Source of the DNA: Myxococcales bacterium
Lineage (GTDB): Bacteria; Myxococcota_A; Polyangia; Haliangiales; Haliangiaceae
Assembly (NCBI GenBank): GCA_947483555.1
Contig: CANKMW010000009.1
Location: 81,401 to 145,400, forward strand
Reading direction: 5' to 3'
DNA: 64,000 bases
Shown: in pieces, positions 18,556-26,329 of the stretch
Layout of the letters: the number at the start of each line of letters is the position of its first letter
Numbering within the stretch: position 1 is the first letter of the stretch
Position numbers and translations under genes: made by a program
The notes under the pieces: generated by a model
The model's database searches: none
The model's input: only the letters and a program-made list of their open reading frames with translations
What the model was told of the DNA's origin: nothing

Positions 18556-19128
18556 ATGGCTCCGCGCACGACCGTCTTGCTCGTCGCCGCCGCGCTGGTT
18601 GCGGCCGGTGGCGTCTACCTGCTGCTCGAGGTGCGGAGCTCGGGCGCTGCGGCACCGTCGGGGCAAGCGCTGGCCGAGGCGGCCGCGCGCCGCCCCGGCG
18701 TCGCGTCGAGCAGCACGGTCGCCCAGCCGCGGCAGATCGAGGATCTGGGAGCGCCGGGGCGCGAGGAGCGGTCGCCGCGACCCGAGCGCGTCGACAAGGG
18801 CGCGGCGTTCGCCCCGCAGCCGGTCACCGACGGGCTCGACCCGTCGGCGCTGGCGGTCGATCCGGTCACCAACCCCGACTTCGACGCCGCGATGCTCGAG
18901 GCCAACAAGCTCTACGATCGCCACAACTACGAGGACGCCCGCGCGCTGGCGCTCAAGCTCCTCGAGCGGCAGCCGGGCTCGGTGCGCATGCTGCGGGTGG
19001 TGGTGTCGTCGTCGTGCATCCTGGCCGACGCCGAGACGGCGCAGAAGTACTGGAGCGCGCTGCCCGAGTTCGACCGCGGTCAGATGGCGTCGCGGTGCGA
19101 GAAGTTCGACGTCGTGTTCAAGCCATAG
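18556..19128 (+). CDS. Signal-anchored protein with TPR-like C-terminus, function unknown
   Basis: A 190-residue protein with one N-terminal hydrophobic helix (TTVLLVAAALVAAGGVYLLLEV) that looks uncleaved. A low-complexity Ala/Arg/Pro-rich linker follows. The final 75 residues form a helical hairpin set (MLEANKLYDRHNYEDARALALKLLE) typical of TPR proteins, ending with two Cys residues. The C-terminal domain should lie in the periplasm. The family resembles other small 'tetratricopeptide' anchors of myxobacteria, but I cannot name it. Confidence 0.65.
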   Translation: MAPRTTVLLVAAALVAAGGVYLLLEVRSSGAAAPSGQALAEAAARRPGVASSSTVAQPRQIEDLGAPGREERSPRPERVDKGAAFAPQPVTDGLDPSALAVDPVTNPDFDAAMLEANKLYDRHNYEDARALALKLLERQPGSVRMLRVVVSSSCILADAETAQKYWSALPEFDRGQMASRCEKFDVVFKP

Positions 19129-19189
19129 GTGACAGTCTTCCGACCGCGGCTTGCCGACGGCGGCCAGGCTGGATACATTGCGCGGCAAT

Positions 19190-19666
19190 ATGTCTCAGAG
19201 CCTCGTCGAGCGCATCGGAGTCGAGCCCAGCCGGGCCAAGGTCATCGAGGACTGCGTCGGCCTCATCGACGCGCAGGTCAAGGCCAAGGGCGGACTGTCG
19301 GGGATGGCGCTCAAGGGCGCCTACGCGACCATCAAGACCATCAAGCGCGGCTTCGTGCCCAGCGTCGTCGAGGCGCTGCTCGACGACTGGCTCGGCAAGT
19401 TGCAGCCCCACCACGACAAGTGGGCGGCGGGTGGCGCCGGCACGTTTTCGGAGTTCGTGATCGCTCGCTCCGATGACGTCGCCGAGGATCTGCTCCAGGT
19501 CACCGACGAGCGCGCCGCCAAGACCTCGCACACCACCGCCAAGAAGGCCTACGAGAAGATGCGCGGCGGCGCCAAGCGCAACGTGATCGAGGCCATCCCC
19601 GAGCTGGCCCGCCTGATCGAGAAGCACCTGGCGGCCGGCGCGGCAGCCCCGGTCGCCAAGGCGTAG
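19190..19666 (+). CDS. DUF6918-like conserved protein
   Basis: A 158-residue, signal-less helical protein. Phrases such as [59 protein letters not shown] and [15 protein letters not shown] match the small conserved family I remember as DUF6918, found in actinobacteria and myxobacteria. Its function is unknown. The ATG at 19190 is used; an upstream GTG/ATG at 19151 adds 13 residues without family support. It is followed by a palindromic repeat copy and a convergent gene. Confidence 0.7.
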   Translation: MSQSLVERIGVEPSRAKVIEDCVGLIDAQVKAKGGLSGMALKGAYATIKTIKRGFVPSVVEALLDDWLGKLQPHHDKWAAGGAGTFSEFVIARSDDVAEDLLQVTDERAAKTSHTTAKKAYEKMRGGAKRNVIEAIPELARLIEKHLAAGAAAPVAKA

Positions 19667-19671
19667 GCGCG

Positions 19672-19712
19672 CCCTTCGACTCGGCGCGGCGCGCCTCGCG
19701 CAGGGACACCGG
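19672..19712. repeat. Dispersed palindromic repeat, copy 1
   Basis: This stretch (CCTTCGACTCGGC...CCTCGC.CAGG) is clearly related to the reverse complement of the left arm of the palindrome at 61169-61280. It lies between two convergent stop codons, the usual position of REP-like elements. Confidence 0.55.
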
Positions 19713-19725
19713 GGACCGAGGGAGC

Positions 19726-20742
19726 TCAGGGCACGTCGGTCTTCTGCTGATCGAGCAGGTGGACCATCAGGTAGCCCTCGGCGGTGCGCCGGGGGCCGGG
19801 CTGGCCCGACATGAGGCGGAAGTCGGCGGCCAGCTGGCGGCGGTTGTACGAGCGATAGAGCGCCATCGGGTCGATCTCGCGCGAGTGCTCGAGCTCCTCG
19901 AGCTGGCGACCGAGGACCTGAGAGGCCCACGCCGGGCTGACCGCGTTGAGGCCGGCCTCGCGCATGGCGGCGCGCAGAACGTTGAGCTCCTCGGTCGTCA
20001 TGTTGAAGAGGAACTCCTCGAAGGCCTGGGCCTCGTCGAGCGAGCGATCTTCGCGGGCGAAGAAGTCGATCACCAGCGGGTTGCAGTCCTCGCTGGCCAG
20101 CCGGAAGGTCTCCGACGCGCCGAGCAGGCAGCCGTAGTGGCTGGTGACCCGGTTGCGGGCGTGCCACGCCGACTCGAGCATGGGCGCGAAGTCGTCGATC
20201 TCCATCGTGGCGTCGTCCCAGATCGAGATCAACTGGTCGGCGGCGCGCCGCTTGATCGGCATCGCCACGTCGCGCTTGCGCAGCAGCGCCAGGATCAGCT
20301 CCTCGCACAGCAGGGTGTAGATCGACTGCGCCAGCTCCTCGTTGAGATCGTGGATCAAGGCGCGGATCTCGGTGGCGCCGTCGTGGCAGGCGGTGGTGGC
20401 CTTGATGAAGCCGCGCAGGAACATGATCTTGGTGAGCAGGAACGTGCGCGACAGCGTCGCCTTGAGCGGCAGCGTCAGGTCGCCGGACAGCCCGTCGAGC
20501 GTGATCAGGTGATCGATCAGCGTGCCCTCGTTGCGGCCCTCGCCACCCAGCGCGGTGGGCGAGCGCAGCGCGCGGGTGCTGTCGAGGAGCGCGTTGGTCT
20601 GGCGCAGCTGATCGATGAGGTCGCGCAGGATCTGGGCGTCCTTCGGCGCCTTGAGCGCGACCACGCGCAGCGCCTGGTCGACCACCTCGGTCTCGTGCCG
20701 ATCGAGCACATGGACCGCGACCGCTTCGGCCGACAACGACAT
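19726..20742 (-). CDS. Conserved helical protein of unknown function
   Basis: A 338-residue protein with no signal peptide or membrane segment. It is almost entirely alpha-helical and begins MSLSAEAVAVHVLDRHETEV. Notable parts are a Leu-rich region (LNEELAQSIYTLLCEELILALLRKRD) and WHARNRVTSHYGCLLGASE. I do not recognise a family, and nothing suggests an enzyme active site. The ATG at 20742 is chosen over a TTG nine bases upstream. It lies 67 bp downstream of the DedA gene on the same strand and may share its transcript. Confidence 0.6.
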   Translation of the reverse strand: MSLSAEAVAVHVLDRHETEVVDQALRVVALKAPKDAQILRDLIDQLRQTNALLDSTRALRSPTALGGEGRNEGTLIDHLITLDGLSGDLTLPLKATLSRTFLLTKIMFLRGFIKATTACHDGATEIRALIHDLNEELAQSIYTLLCEELILALLRKRDVAMPIKRRAADQLISIWDDATMEIDDFAPMLESAWHARNRVTSHYGCLLGASETFRLASEDCNPLVIDFFAREDRSLDEAQAFEEFLFNMTTEELNVLRAAMREAGLNAVSPAWASQVLGRQLEELEHSREIDPMALYRSYNRRQLAADFRLMSGQPGPRRTAEGYLMVHLLDQQKTDVP

Positions 20743-20809
20743 CGTCAACAAGCTACCACCTTTCGCATCACGGGCTCGATCTGGGGAGCGTCGGTCACGG
20801 AGCGTCGGG

Positions 20810-21487
20810 TCACGGAGCGTCGGTCGCGGCGGCGGTACTCCCGTCGCGTTGCGCCGCGCGCCGCTTGCGAATCCAGCGGAACACCACCACGGCGGTGGTC
20901 AGGACGATCAGGACCGCGATCACGAGGTCGACGCGCTTGGCCGACTTCGCGATCGACTCCCAGCGGTCGGCCATGACGTAGCCGAACACCATCAAGCCAC
21001 CGCCCCAGATCATGGCGCCGAGAAACGTCTGCAGCGCGAACATCGGCAGCCGCATGCGCGCGACCCCGGCCGGCACCGAGATGAGGTGGCGGGCGACCGG
21101 CACGAAGCGGGCGATGAACACCGTCCACGCACCGTGGCGCTCGAAGAACGCCTCGGTCTTCTTCAGATCGTCGGGCTTGACCAGCACGTACTTGCCGTAC
21201 TTGAGCAAGAGCGGCTTGCCACCGGCGGCGCCCAGCCAGTAGGACAGCAGCGAGCCGGTCAGCGCGCCGGCGCCGTTGATGGCGAGGATGACCGGGAGCG
21301 AGTAGGTGCCCTTGGCAGCCAGCGCGCCGGCGAACGGCATCACCAGCAGCGATGGGATCGGCACCATCGTGCTCTCGAGGACGATCATCAGGAACAGGCC
21401 CGGATAGCCGACCGACTGGATGAAGTCCTGGATGGAATGAGCGATCGAATCGAGCACAGCGGCGAGGTTTTGCACCCGCGGCGTCAT
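20810..21487 (-). CDS. DedA family (SNARE-associated / VTT domain) membrane protein
   Basis: A 225-residue inner-membrane protein. Hallmarks are the re-entrant-loop segment with LESTMVPIPSLLVMPFAG (an E followed by P-x-P) and the second conserved block FIARFVPVARHLISVPAGVA with the R-x3-R spacing of DedA proteins. Several transmembrane helices follow, then a cytoplasmic tail rich in Arg. DedA proteins are implicated in lipid-carrier (undecaprenyl phosphate) translocation and envelope homeostasis. The gene is divergent from the 800-aa lipoprotein gene with about 100 bp between them. Confidence 0.92.
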   Translation of the reverse strand: MTPRVQNLAAVLDSIAHSIQDFIQSVGYPGLFLMIVLESTMVPIPSLLVMPFAGALAAKGTYSLPVILAINGAGALTGSLLSYWLGAAGGKPLLLKYGKYVLVKPDDLKKTEAFFERHGAWTVFIARFVPVARHLISVPAGVARMRLPMFALQTFLGAMIWGGGLMVFGYVMADRWESIAKSAKRVDLVIAVLIVLTTAVVVFRWIRKRRAAQRDGSTAAATDAP

Positions 21488-21589
21488 TAAGGCAAGCCCG
21501 TCGAGCCAGGTCGGAGGAGGTAGGACATCCTCGGTGGCCTGCGGGCTGGTATCGTCGGGCGCTTGCCACACCTTGCCTCGGGGAGCCCC

Positions 21590-23992
21590 GTGTATCGATC
21601 CGTCCGCGCGATCGTCCCGACCGCCGCCGCTGCGCTCTTGCTCGCCGGCTGCTTCCTGTTCGCGAGCGACGACCAACCGGCCGCGCCTGACGGTGGCTCG
21701 GGTGACACCTGCGAGGTGGCCACCGATTGCGGCCTCGGCCTGGTGTGCGCCTCGGGGGTATGCACCTCGCCAGGGTCGCTCGGCGTCGGCGGTCAATGCT
21801 CGGCCAACCGCGACTGCGCCACGGGCCTGTACTGCGCGCTGAACGGCGTCTGTGCACCGGCCGGCGGCGGCGACGAGGGCAGCGTGTGCGCGTCGGGCGC
21901 CGACTGCCAGCCCCACCTGGCGTGCGAGCTGGCCGGCCTCGGCGGCACGTGTCAGCCCGGTGGCACCGGCGATCTCGGCGACACCTGCGCCGCCATCCTC
22001 GACTGCCTGCCGGGTCTGGCGTGCACGGTCGGCGGCCGCTGCGCCTCGGCTCCCGACGCCTACCCGCCGTTCGTCGGCGCCAACTGCCCGGCCGATCAGT
22101 CGCCGTTCCGCGGGCTGTTCGCGGTGCCGCGCACCGGCACGGCGATCGCCGACTTCTTCAGCCTGCCGTTCCCCAACGACGCCCGCATCAAGGCCGACGG
22201 CACCCTCGACCTCGCCGACTTCCCGCGCCCCGGGCTGTCGTTGCTCGGCATCGACATCGTCGATCTCTACGCCGACGCGCTGGCCGCCGACTTCGCCGGC
22301 TTCTCGAGCGTGGCGCCGGTGACGTTCCGCTTCTCGTCGCCGCTCGACTTCGAGACCGTGCGCGACGGCACCGCGGTGCACCTGGTGGACATCACCGATC
22401 CGCTGGCGCCCGGCTACGGCCTGCAGATGAGCCGCCAGTTCGGCTACACCACCGGTCGCGGCAAGTTCCTGTGCCAGAACGCGCTGACGCTGTCGAACCC
22501 GATGTCGCAGCCGTTCCTGCCCGGCCACACCTACGCGGCGTGGTTGGGGTCGACGATCCGCTCGGCCGCTGGCACCGCGCCGGCGCAGGATCCGGATCTG
22601 GTCACGATGCTGGGCTCGACCATGCCGACCGACGTCGATCTGGCGCGAGCGTGGACCCGCTATGCGGTGTTCCGCGACTACCTGACCCGGACGTCACGGA
22701 CGAGCGCCGACGTCGCCACCGCGACGGTGTTCACGGTCGCCGACGCCAGCCGCGTCGCCCGCGAGCTCGACGCCCAGGTCGAGGCGGCCGCGGTCCCGAC
22801 GCTGACCAGCGTCACGCTGTGCGACGGGGTCGCGGCGTCGCCGTGCGCCGGCGAGGACGGCCGTGCCTGCGGCGATTCGGCCGGCACGTTCTGGGAGATC
22901 CACGGCCGCATGAGCGTGCCCAACTACCAGGCCGGCACGTTGCCCTACGAGCGGCCGGCCGACGGTGGCGACATTCGCTACGCCGCCAACCAGCCGGTGG
23001 TGCAGGGCTCGCTCGACGTCTGCTTCGCGCTGACCGTGCCCAAGAGCACCGCACCGCTCGGCGGCTGGCCGCTGGTGGTCCACGCCCACGGCACCGGCGG
23101 CAGCTTCATGGCCGCCATCGGCAGCGGCGTCGCCGACACGCTGGCCACCGCGTCGCGGCCGATGGCGACCCTCACCTTCGACGGCGTCGGCCATGGCGAG
23201 CGCCGCGGCGTCTCGACCCGCACGCCCGACAGCCTGGTCTTCAACATCGTCAACCCACGCGGCGCGCGCGACAATCACCTCCAGGGCGCGGTCGACGTGA
23301 TCCAGGCCCTGCGGGTGGCGCAAGTGGCGCCGTTCGTGGTCCCGGCCGGCGCCGTGGTCGGGCCCGGCACCGTCGGCTTCGACGCTGCGCGGGTCTACTA
23401 CTTCGGCCACTCGCAGGGCAGCAACGTCGGCATCCCGGCGATCGCGGTGACCGACCTGGCGCCGGCGGCGATCTTCTCGGGCGCCGGCTCGGTGCTGATC
23501 GAGGGCATCCTCACCAAGAAGAGCCCGCTCGATGCCCGCGCCGGCCTCGAGCTGCTGATCGGCGAGCGGCTCGGCGGCGGTCACCCGGTGATGATCTTGT
23601 GGCAGACATTCTTCGACCGCATCGATCCCATCAACTACGCCGGCATGTTGATCAGGCGGCCGCCGCCCGGCGTGGCGTCGAAGCACGTGCTGGTGCCATG
23701 GGGCAAGGGCGACACGTTCTCGCCCGAGTCGACGATGAACAACACCGCGATCGCCGCCGGCCTGGTCGCCGCCGAGCCGGTGGTGACACCGATCGGGCTG
23801 CCCACCGATCCACGACCGCTGACCCCCGGCGTCGTCGGTGGCGACGGGCCGACCCGGGTCGGTGCGCTGGTCCAGTACGACGGCGGCACCGGCTTCGACG
23901 GCCACTTCGTCTCGTTCCGGGTGGCCGCGGCGACCGCCGACTGGCGCGCGTTCCTGGTCTCGGTCGCCGCCGGCGCGCCGAGCGTGCCCTGA
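21590..23992 (+). CDS. Cys-rich lipoprotein with alpha/beta hydrolase domain
   Basis: An 800-residue protein. I chose the GTG at 21590 because GGGGAG lies just upstream and the signal peptide (AIVPTAAAALLLAGC) starts there; a TTG 27 bp upstream is less likely. After the lipidated Cys come four disulfide-rich modules of the form C-x-x-x-x-D-C-x-x-G-L-x-C-x-x-G-x-C (residues about 35-160). The C-terminal half is an alpha/beta hydrolase: oxyanion loop HAHGTGGSF, nucleophile elbow FGHSQGSN with Ser near residue 606, and a candidate catalytic His in GFDGHFVSF near 769. It is probably a secreted esterase or lipase on the cell surface. The last 72 bp of coding sequence are duplicated downstream at 26228. 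Confidence 0.85.
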   Translation: MYRSVRAIVPTAAAALLLAGCFLFASDDQPAAPDGGSGDTCEVATDCGLGLVCASGVCTSPGSLGVGGQCSANRDCATGLYCALNGVCAPAGGGDEGSVCASGADCQPHLACELAGLGGTCQPGGTGDLGDTCAAILDCLPGLACTVGGRCASAPDAYPPFVGANCPADQSPFRGLFAVPRTGTAIADFFSLPFPNDARIKADGTLDLADFPRPGLSLLGIDIVDLYADALAADFAGFSSVAPVTFRFSSPLDFETVRDGTAVHLVDITDPLAPGYGLQMSRQFGYTTGRGKFLCQNALTLSNPMSQPFLPGHTYAAWLGSTIRSAAGTAPAQDPDLVTMLGSTMPTDVDLARAWTRYAVFRDYLTRTSRTSADVATATVFTVADASRVARELDAQVEAAAVPTLTSVTLCDGVAASPCAGEDGRACGDSAGTFWEIHGRMSVPNYQAGTLPYERPADGGDIRYAANQPVVQGSLDVCFALTVPKSTAPLGGWPLVVHAHGTGGSFMAAIGSGVADTLATASRPMATLTFDGVGHGERRGVSTRTPDSLVFNIVNPRGARDNHLQGAVDVIQALRVAQVAPFVVPAGAVVGPGTVGFDAARVYYFGHSQGSNVGIPAIAVTDLAPAAIFSGAGSVLIEGILTKKSPLDARAGLELLIGERLGGGHPVMILWQTFFDRIDPINYAGMLIRRPPPGVASKHVLVPWGKGDTFSPESTMNNTAIAAGLVAAEPVVTPIGLPTDPRPLTPGVVGGDGPTRVGALVQYDGGTGFDGHFVSFRVAAATADWRAFLVSVAAGAPSVP

Positions 23993-24016
23993 GCGCGGAC
24001 GCGCCGGCTCGTGGTG
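23921..24016 (+). repeat. Direct repeat A flanking island 1 (end of hydrolase gene)
   Basis: This 96-bp stretch covers the final 24 codons of the hydrolase gene including its stop plus 24 bp beyond. It matches 26228-26314 with two or three mismatches and one 9-bp gap. Confidence 0.9.
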
Positions 24017-24051
24017 GCTGATCTGCTGGTGATGGCCAGGGTCAGAACCAG

Positions 24052-24099
24052 CGTATCTCATCATGGACGTTTCCAAGGATTCGTATAGAATGAGATACG
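24052..24099 (+). promoter_or_regulatory. Inverted-repeat operator/promoter of the toxin-antitoxin pair
   Basis: A perfect 10-bp inverted repeat, CGTATCTCAT (24052-24061) and ATGAGATACG (24090-24099), ends one base before the antitoxin ATG. Between the arms lies TATAGA at 24084-24089, a fair -10 element that would place the start of transcription at or within a few bases of the ATG. There is no Shine-Dalgarno sequence, so the message may be leaderless. The layout fits autorepression by the XRE protein. Inference from sequence only. Confidence 0.65.
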
Positions 24100-24573
24100 A
24101 TGCCGGCGAAGGCGCCACGAGGAGGGAACACGGCGACGACCCAGCTCGTCGCGCTGGGGACACGGGTCCGTATCCACCGCCGGGCGCTCCGCGTGAGCGC
24201 CACCGTGCTGGCCGAGGCCGCCGGCATGTCGCGAATGACGCTGCACCGGATCGAGAAGGGCGAGCCTTCCGTGACCATGGGGGCATACATGAACGCACTC
24301 GCCGCCCTCGGTCTCGAGCTCCAGCTGGCGGATCGTGGCAGCCGACGCTCGAAGCGCGACCAGGCTCCATTGCCACCAACGATCCGGATCGCGGACCACC
24401 CGCAGCTGAAGCGGATCGCCTGGCAGCTGGCAGACACCGAGCTGACCGCGAAGGAAGCCTACGCGCTCTATCAGCGCAACTGGCGCCACATCGACAAGAA
24501 GGCGCTGGACGACCGAGAGCGTGACCTCGTACGGCGGCTCGCGAACCGCTTCGGAGGGCGGCTCGTTGTTTGA
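24100..24573 (+). CDS. XRE-family helix-turn-helix antitoxin-like regulator
   Basis: A 157-residue protein. Residues 15-75 are a Cro/C1-type HTH: LVALGTRVRIHRRALRVSAT, then LAEAAGMSRMTLHRIEKGEP as the recognition region, then MGAYMNALAALGLEL. The C-terminal 80 residues are helical (YALYQRNWRHIDKKALDDRE) and could clamp the partner protein. The stop codon overlaps the start of the nucleotidyltransferase gene by 8 nt. Pairs of an XRE protein and an AbiEii-like nucleotidyltransferase are known type IV-like toxin-antitoxin or abortive-infection modules. The only in-frame start is the ATG directly after the operator arm. Confidence 0.85.
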   Translation: MPAKAPRGGNTATTQLVALGTRVRIHRRALRVSATVLAEAAGMSRMTLHRIEKGEPSVTMGAYMNALAALGLELQLADRGSRRSKRDQAPLPPTIRIADHPQLKRIAWQLADTELTAKEAYALYQRNWRHIDKKALDDRERDLVRRLANRFGGRLVV

Positions 24574-25324
24574 GCGCGCGGGGCACAGGAGCATCGCGCG
24601 GGTGCTCGAGGCACTCGACGCGTCGGTCCTCGAGGCCAACCATTGCTGGTTCGGCGGAGGAACCGCGATCGCGCTCACGCACGGCGAGTATCGGGAATCG
24701 GTCGACATCGACTTTCTGGTGTCTGATCTCGCCGGCTACCGCACGCTACGTCAGCGGACCACCGGACGGCACGGGATCCGAGCCGTGACACGCGATGGCG
24801 CCAGGCTCGAGGCGGCAGGCGACGTGCGTGCGGATCAGTACGGGATCCGCACCTGGCTGACCGTCGACGACATCGAGATCAAGCTGGAGATCATCCACGA
24901 AGCGCGGATCGACCTCGGTCCACCTCTGTCGACCGACCGAGTCTGCGGGATCGCCAGACTCACGAAGCTTGACCTCGCGGCAAGCAAGCTCCTCGCGAAC
25001 TCGGACCGATGGGCCGACGACGTCGTCTACAGCCGCGACCTCGTCGACCTGGCGATGATGCAGCTCGAGAGGAAGACGCTGCGCACCGCCATCGACAAGG
25101 CGAGCGGCGCGTACGGCGCAAGCATCGAACGAGATCTCGCCAGGGCAGTGGACGCCCTCCGCCGTCGTGCAGGACGCCTGGACGAGTGCATGCGAGCGCT
25201 ACGCATGCTGGAGGTCCCCGCCGGTGTCCCGCCGGTCCCGCCGGCATTGCTGTGGAAGCAGATCCGGCGACTGGACCCGACGCGCGCTCCTCGGAAGCGG
25301 ACGGCCAAGCGCTCGGGCGAGTGA
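24566..25324 (+). CDS. Nucleotidyltransferase AbiEii/AbiGii toxin family protein
   Basis: A 252-residue protein (from TTG at 24566). The start follows GGAGG with 8 bases of spacing; a GTG at 24521 would add 15 residues and has no such signal. The N-terminal third carries the minimal nucleotidyltransferase signature GGGTAIALTHG followed by VDIDFLVSD, giving the G-G and D-x-D metal-binding residues. Downstream, LTKLDLAASKLLANSDR and YSRDLVDLAMM match the AbiEii family. Such enzymes transfer nucleotides, in characterised cases to tRNA, and stall growth. It lies in an island bracketed by direct repeats, which supports acquisition as a defence or stability module. Confidence 0.85.
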   Translation: MFERAGHRSIARVLEALDASVLEANHCWFGGGTAIALTHGEYRESVDIDFLVSDLAGYRTLRQRTTGRHGIRAVTRDGARLEAAGDVRADQYGIRTWLTVDDIEIKLEIIHEARIDLGPPLSTDRVCGIARLTKLDLAASKLLANSDRWADDVVYSRDLVDLAMMQLERKTLRTAIDKASGAYGASIERDLARAVDALRRRAGRLDECMRALRMLEVPAGVPPVPPALLWKQIRRLDPTRAPRKRTAKRSGE

Positions 25325-25503
25325 CGCTGGTCGCGCTCGGGGTGGCCGCCATCACGCTGTTCGCCGGCGTGTCGACGAAGGATCGAACTCTATGCCTGGT
25401 TCGGCACCGCCAGCGTCGGCCTGATGCCGGCACGTGTGATCTTCGGCCGCCCGACTGCGTGACCGCAGTCGTCGCCGTTGCGCCCGACATTGACCGCGTG
25501 TGA
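25321..25503 (+). other. Possible small membrane ORF or frameshifted remnant
   Basis: A 60-codon frame begins with GTG overlapping the toxin stop (GTGA). It opens MTLVALGVAAITLFAGVSTK, a good transmembrane helix, then becomes Arg-rich. Dropping one base near 25380 would continue as IELYAWFGTASVGLMPARVI and stop after about 46 residues, a much more natural small membrane protein. Either a broken gene or coincidence. Confidence 0.3.
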
Positions 25504-25512
25504 CCATGGCGC

Positions 25513-26220
25513 ATGGGGTCCATTCGCTTGATCTGCAGTCCGGCCTTGGCGCTGCTCGCGTGCGGCACCGTGGAGACCGATCTTGACGCCGCCGGAACCG
25601 GCATCGACGGCACCGGCACCACCACCGACGGTGCCATCGTCGATGGTCCCGACGTCGATGCAGCCACCGACGCGCCGACCGACGCCTGCGTCCCGTTCCT
25701 GGGCGTGACGGCGCAGTTCACGGTCAACGCGATCTACGGCACCGGTGCCTCGTCGCTGGACGTGCTCCTGAACCACGCCAACGGCCTCATCATCAACTTC
25801 TCCAATCACATGATCGTTCGCGGCATCGAGAACAACGGCGGGGGCGGATCGGTCCTCAAGACAGCAGCCAAGTCGACGTCGTGGGCCGCGGACTACACCG
25901 GCCAGGACGGCAACGTGCTCGACACCGAACTCGGGCAGTTCCTCACCGTCGGCGGTGCCTACATGCAGTCGATCTTCGACCTGGGCGACAACCGGGTCTA
26001 CCTCTACATCCTGCCGCCCGACACGCCGACCCATCCGTACATGGCCTTCAACTGTTACAACGCCGGCCTGGCGACCGACGGCAACGGCTTCCCGATCCTC
26101 GACACCCACACCTACACCGGGTGTACGACGACCTTCTACGACTTCCGCCCGCCGACGCAGAAGAACATCAACGCCGAGAACAACACGACGCTCGAGATCA
26201 CGTACCGGCCGTGCCCGTGA
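25513..26220 (+). CDS. Lipoprotein of unknown function, island 1
   Basis: A 235-residue protein. The signal is short (MGSIRLICSPALALLACG, lipobox LLAC), followed by a Thr/Asp/Gly-rich linker with repeated DG/DA and one soluble domain (residues about 60-235) containing five Cys (the others at the linker junction and near the C-terminus). Phrases such as FDLGDNRVYLYILPPDT and TLEITYRPCP suggest a beta-rich fold. I do not recognise a family. It sits between the toxin gene and the downstream copy of the flanking repeat, 8 bp before repeat B begins, so it is the last gene of the island. Confidence 0.65.
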   Translation: MGSIRLICSPALALLACGTVETDLDAAGTGIDGTGTTTDGAIVDGPDVDAATDAPTDACVPFLGVTAQFTVNAIYGTGASSLDVLLNHANGLIINFSNHMIVRGIENNGGGGSVLKTAAKSTSWAADYTGQDGNVLDTELGQFLTVGGAYMQSIFDLGDNRVYLYILPPDTPTHPYMAFNCYNAGLATDGNGFPILDTHTYTGCTTTFYDFRPPTQKNINAENNTTLEITYRPCP

Positions 26221-26227
26221 GCCCGCG

Positions 26228-26314
26228 GTGACCGCGGCGACCGCCGACGGGCGCGCGTTCCTGGTCTCGGTCGCCGCCAGCGTGCCCTGAGCGCGGACGC
26301 GCCGGCTCGTGGTG
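26228..26314 (+). repeat. Direct repeat B flanking island 1
   Basis: An 87-bp copy of 23921-24016. It still reads as the end of the hydrolase (RAFLVSVAA-SVP-stop) but has no gene attached upstream. The transporter gene starts 16 bp after it. Confidence 0.9.
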
Positions 26315-26329
26315 TAGGCTGCGCGGGCG

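Noticed and set aside
22694..24682. 662-residue minus-strand frame across the hydrolase gene
   Set aside because: Composition is typical of antisense shadows; it also crosses the toxin-antitoxin start and the duplicated repeat.
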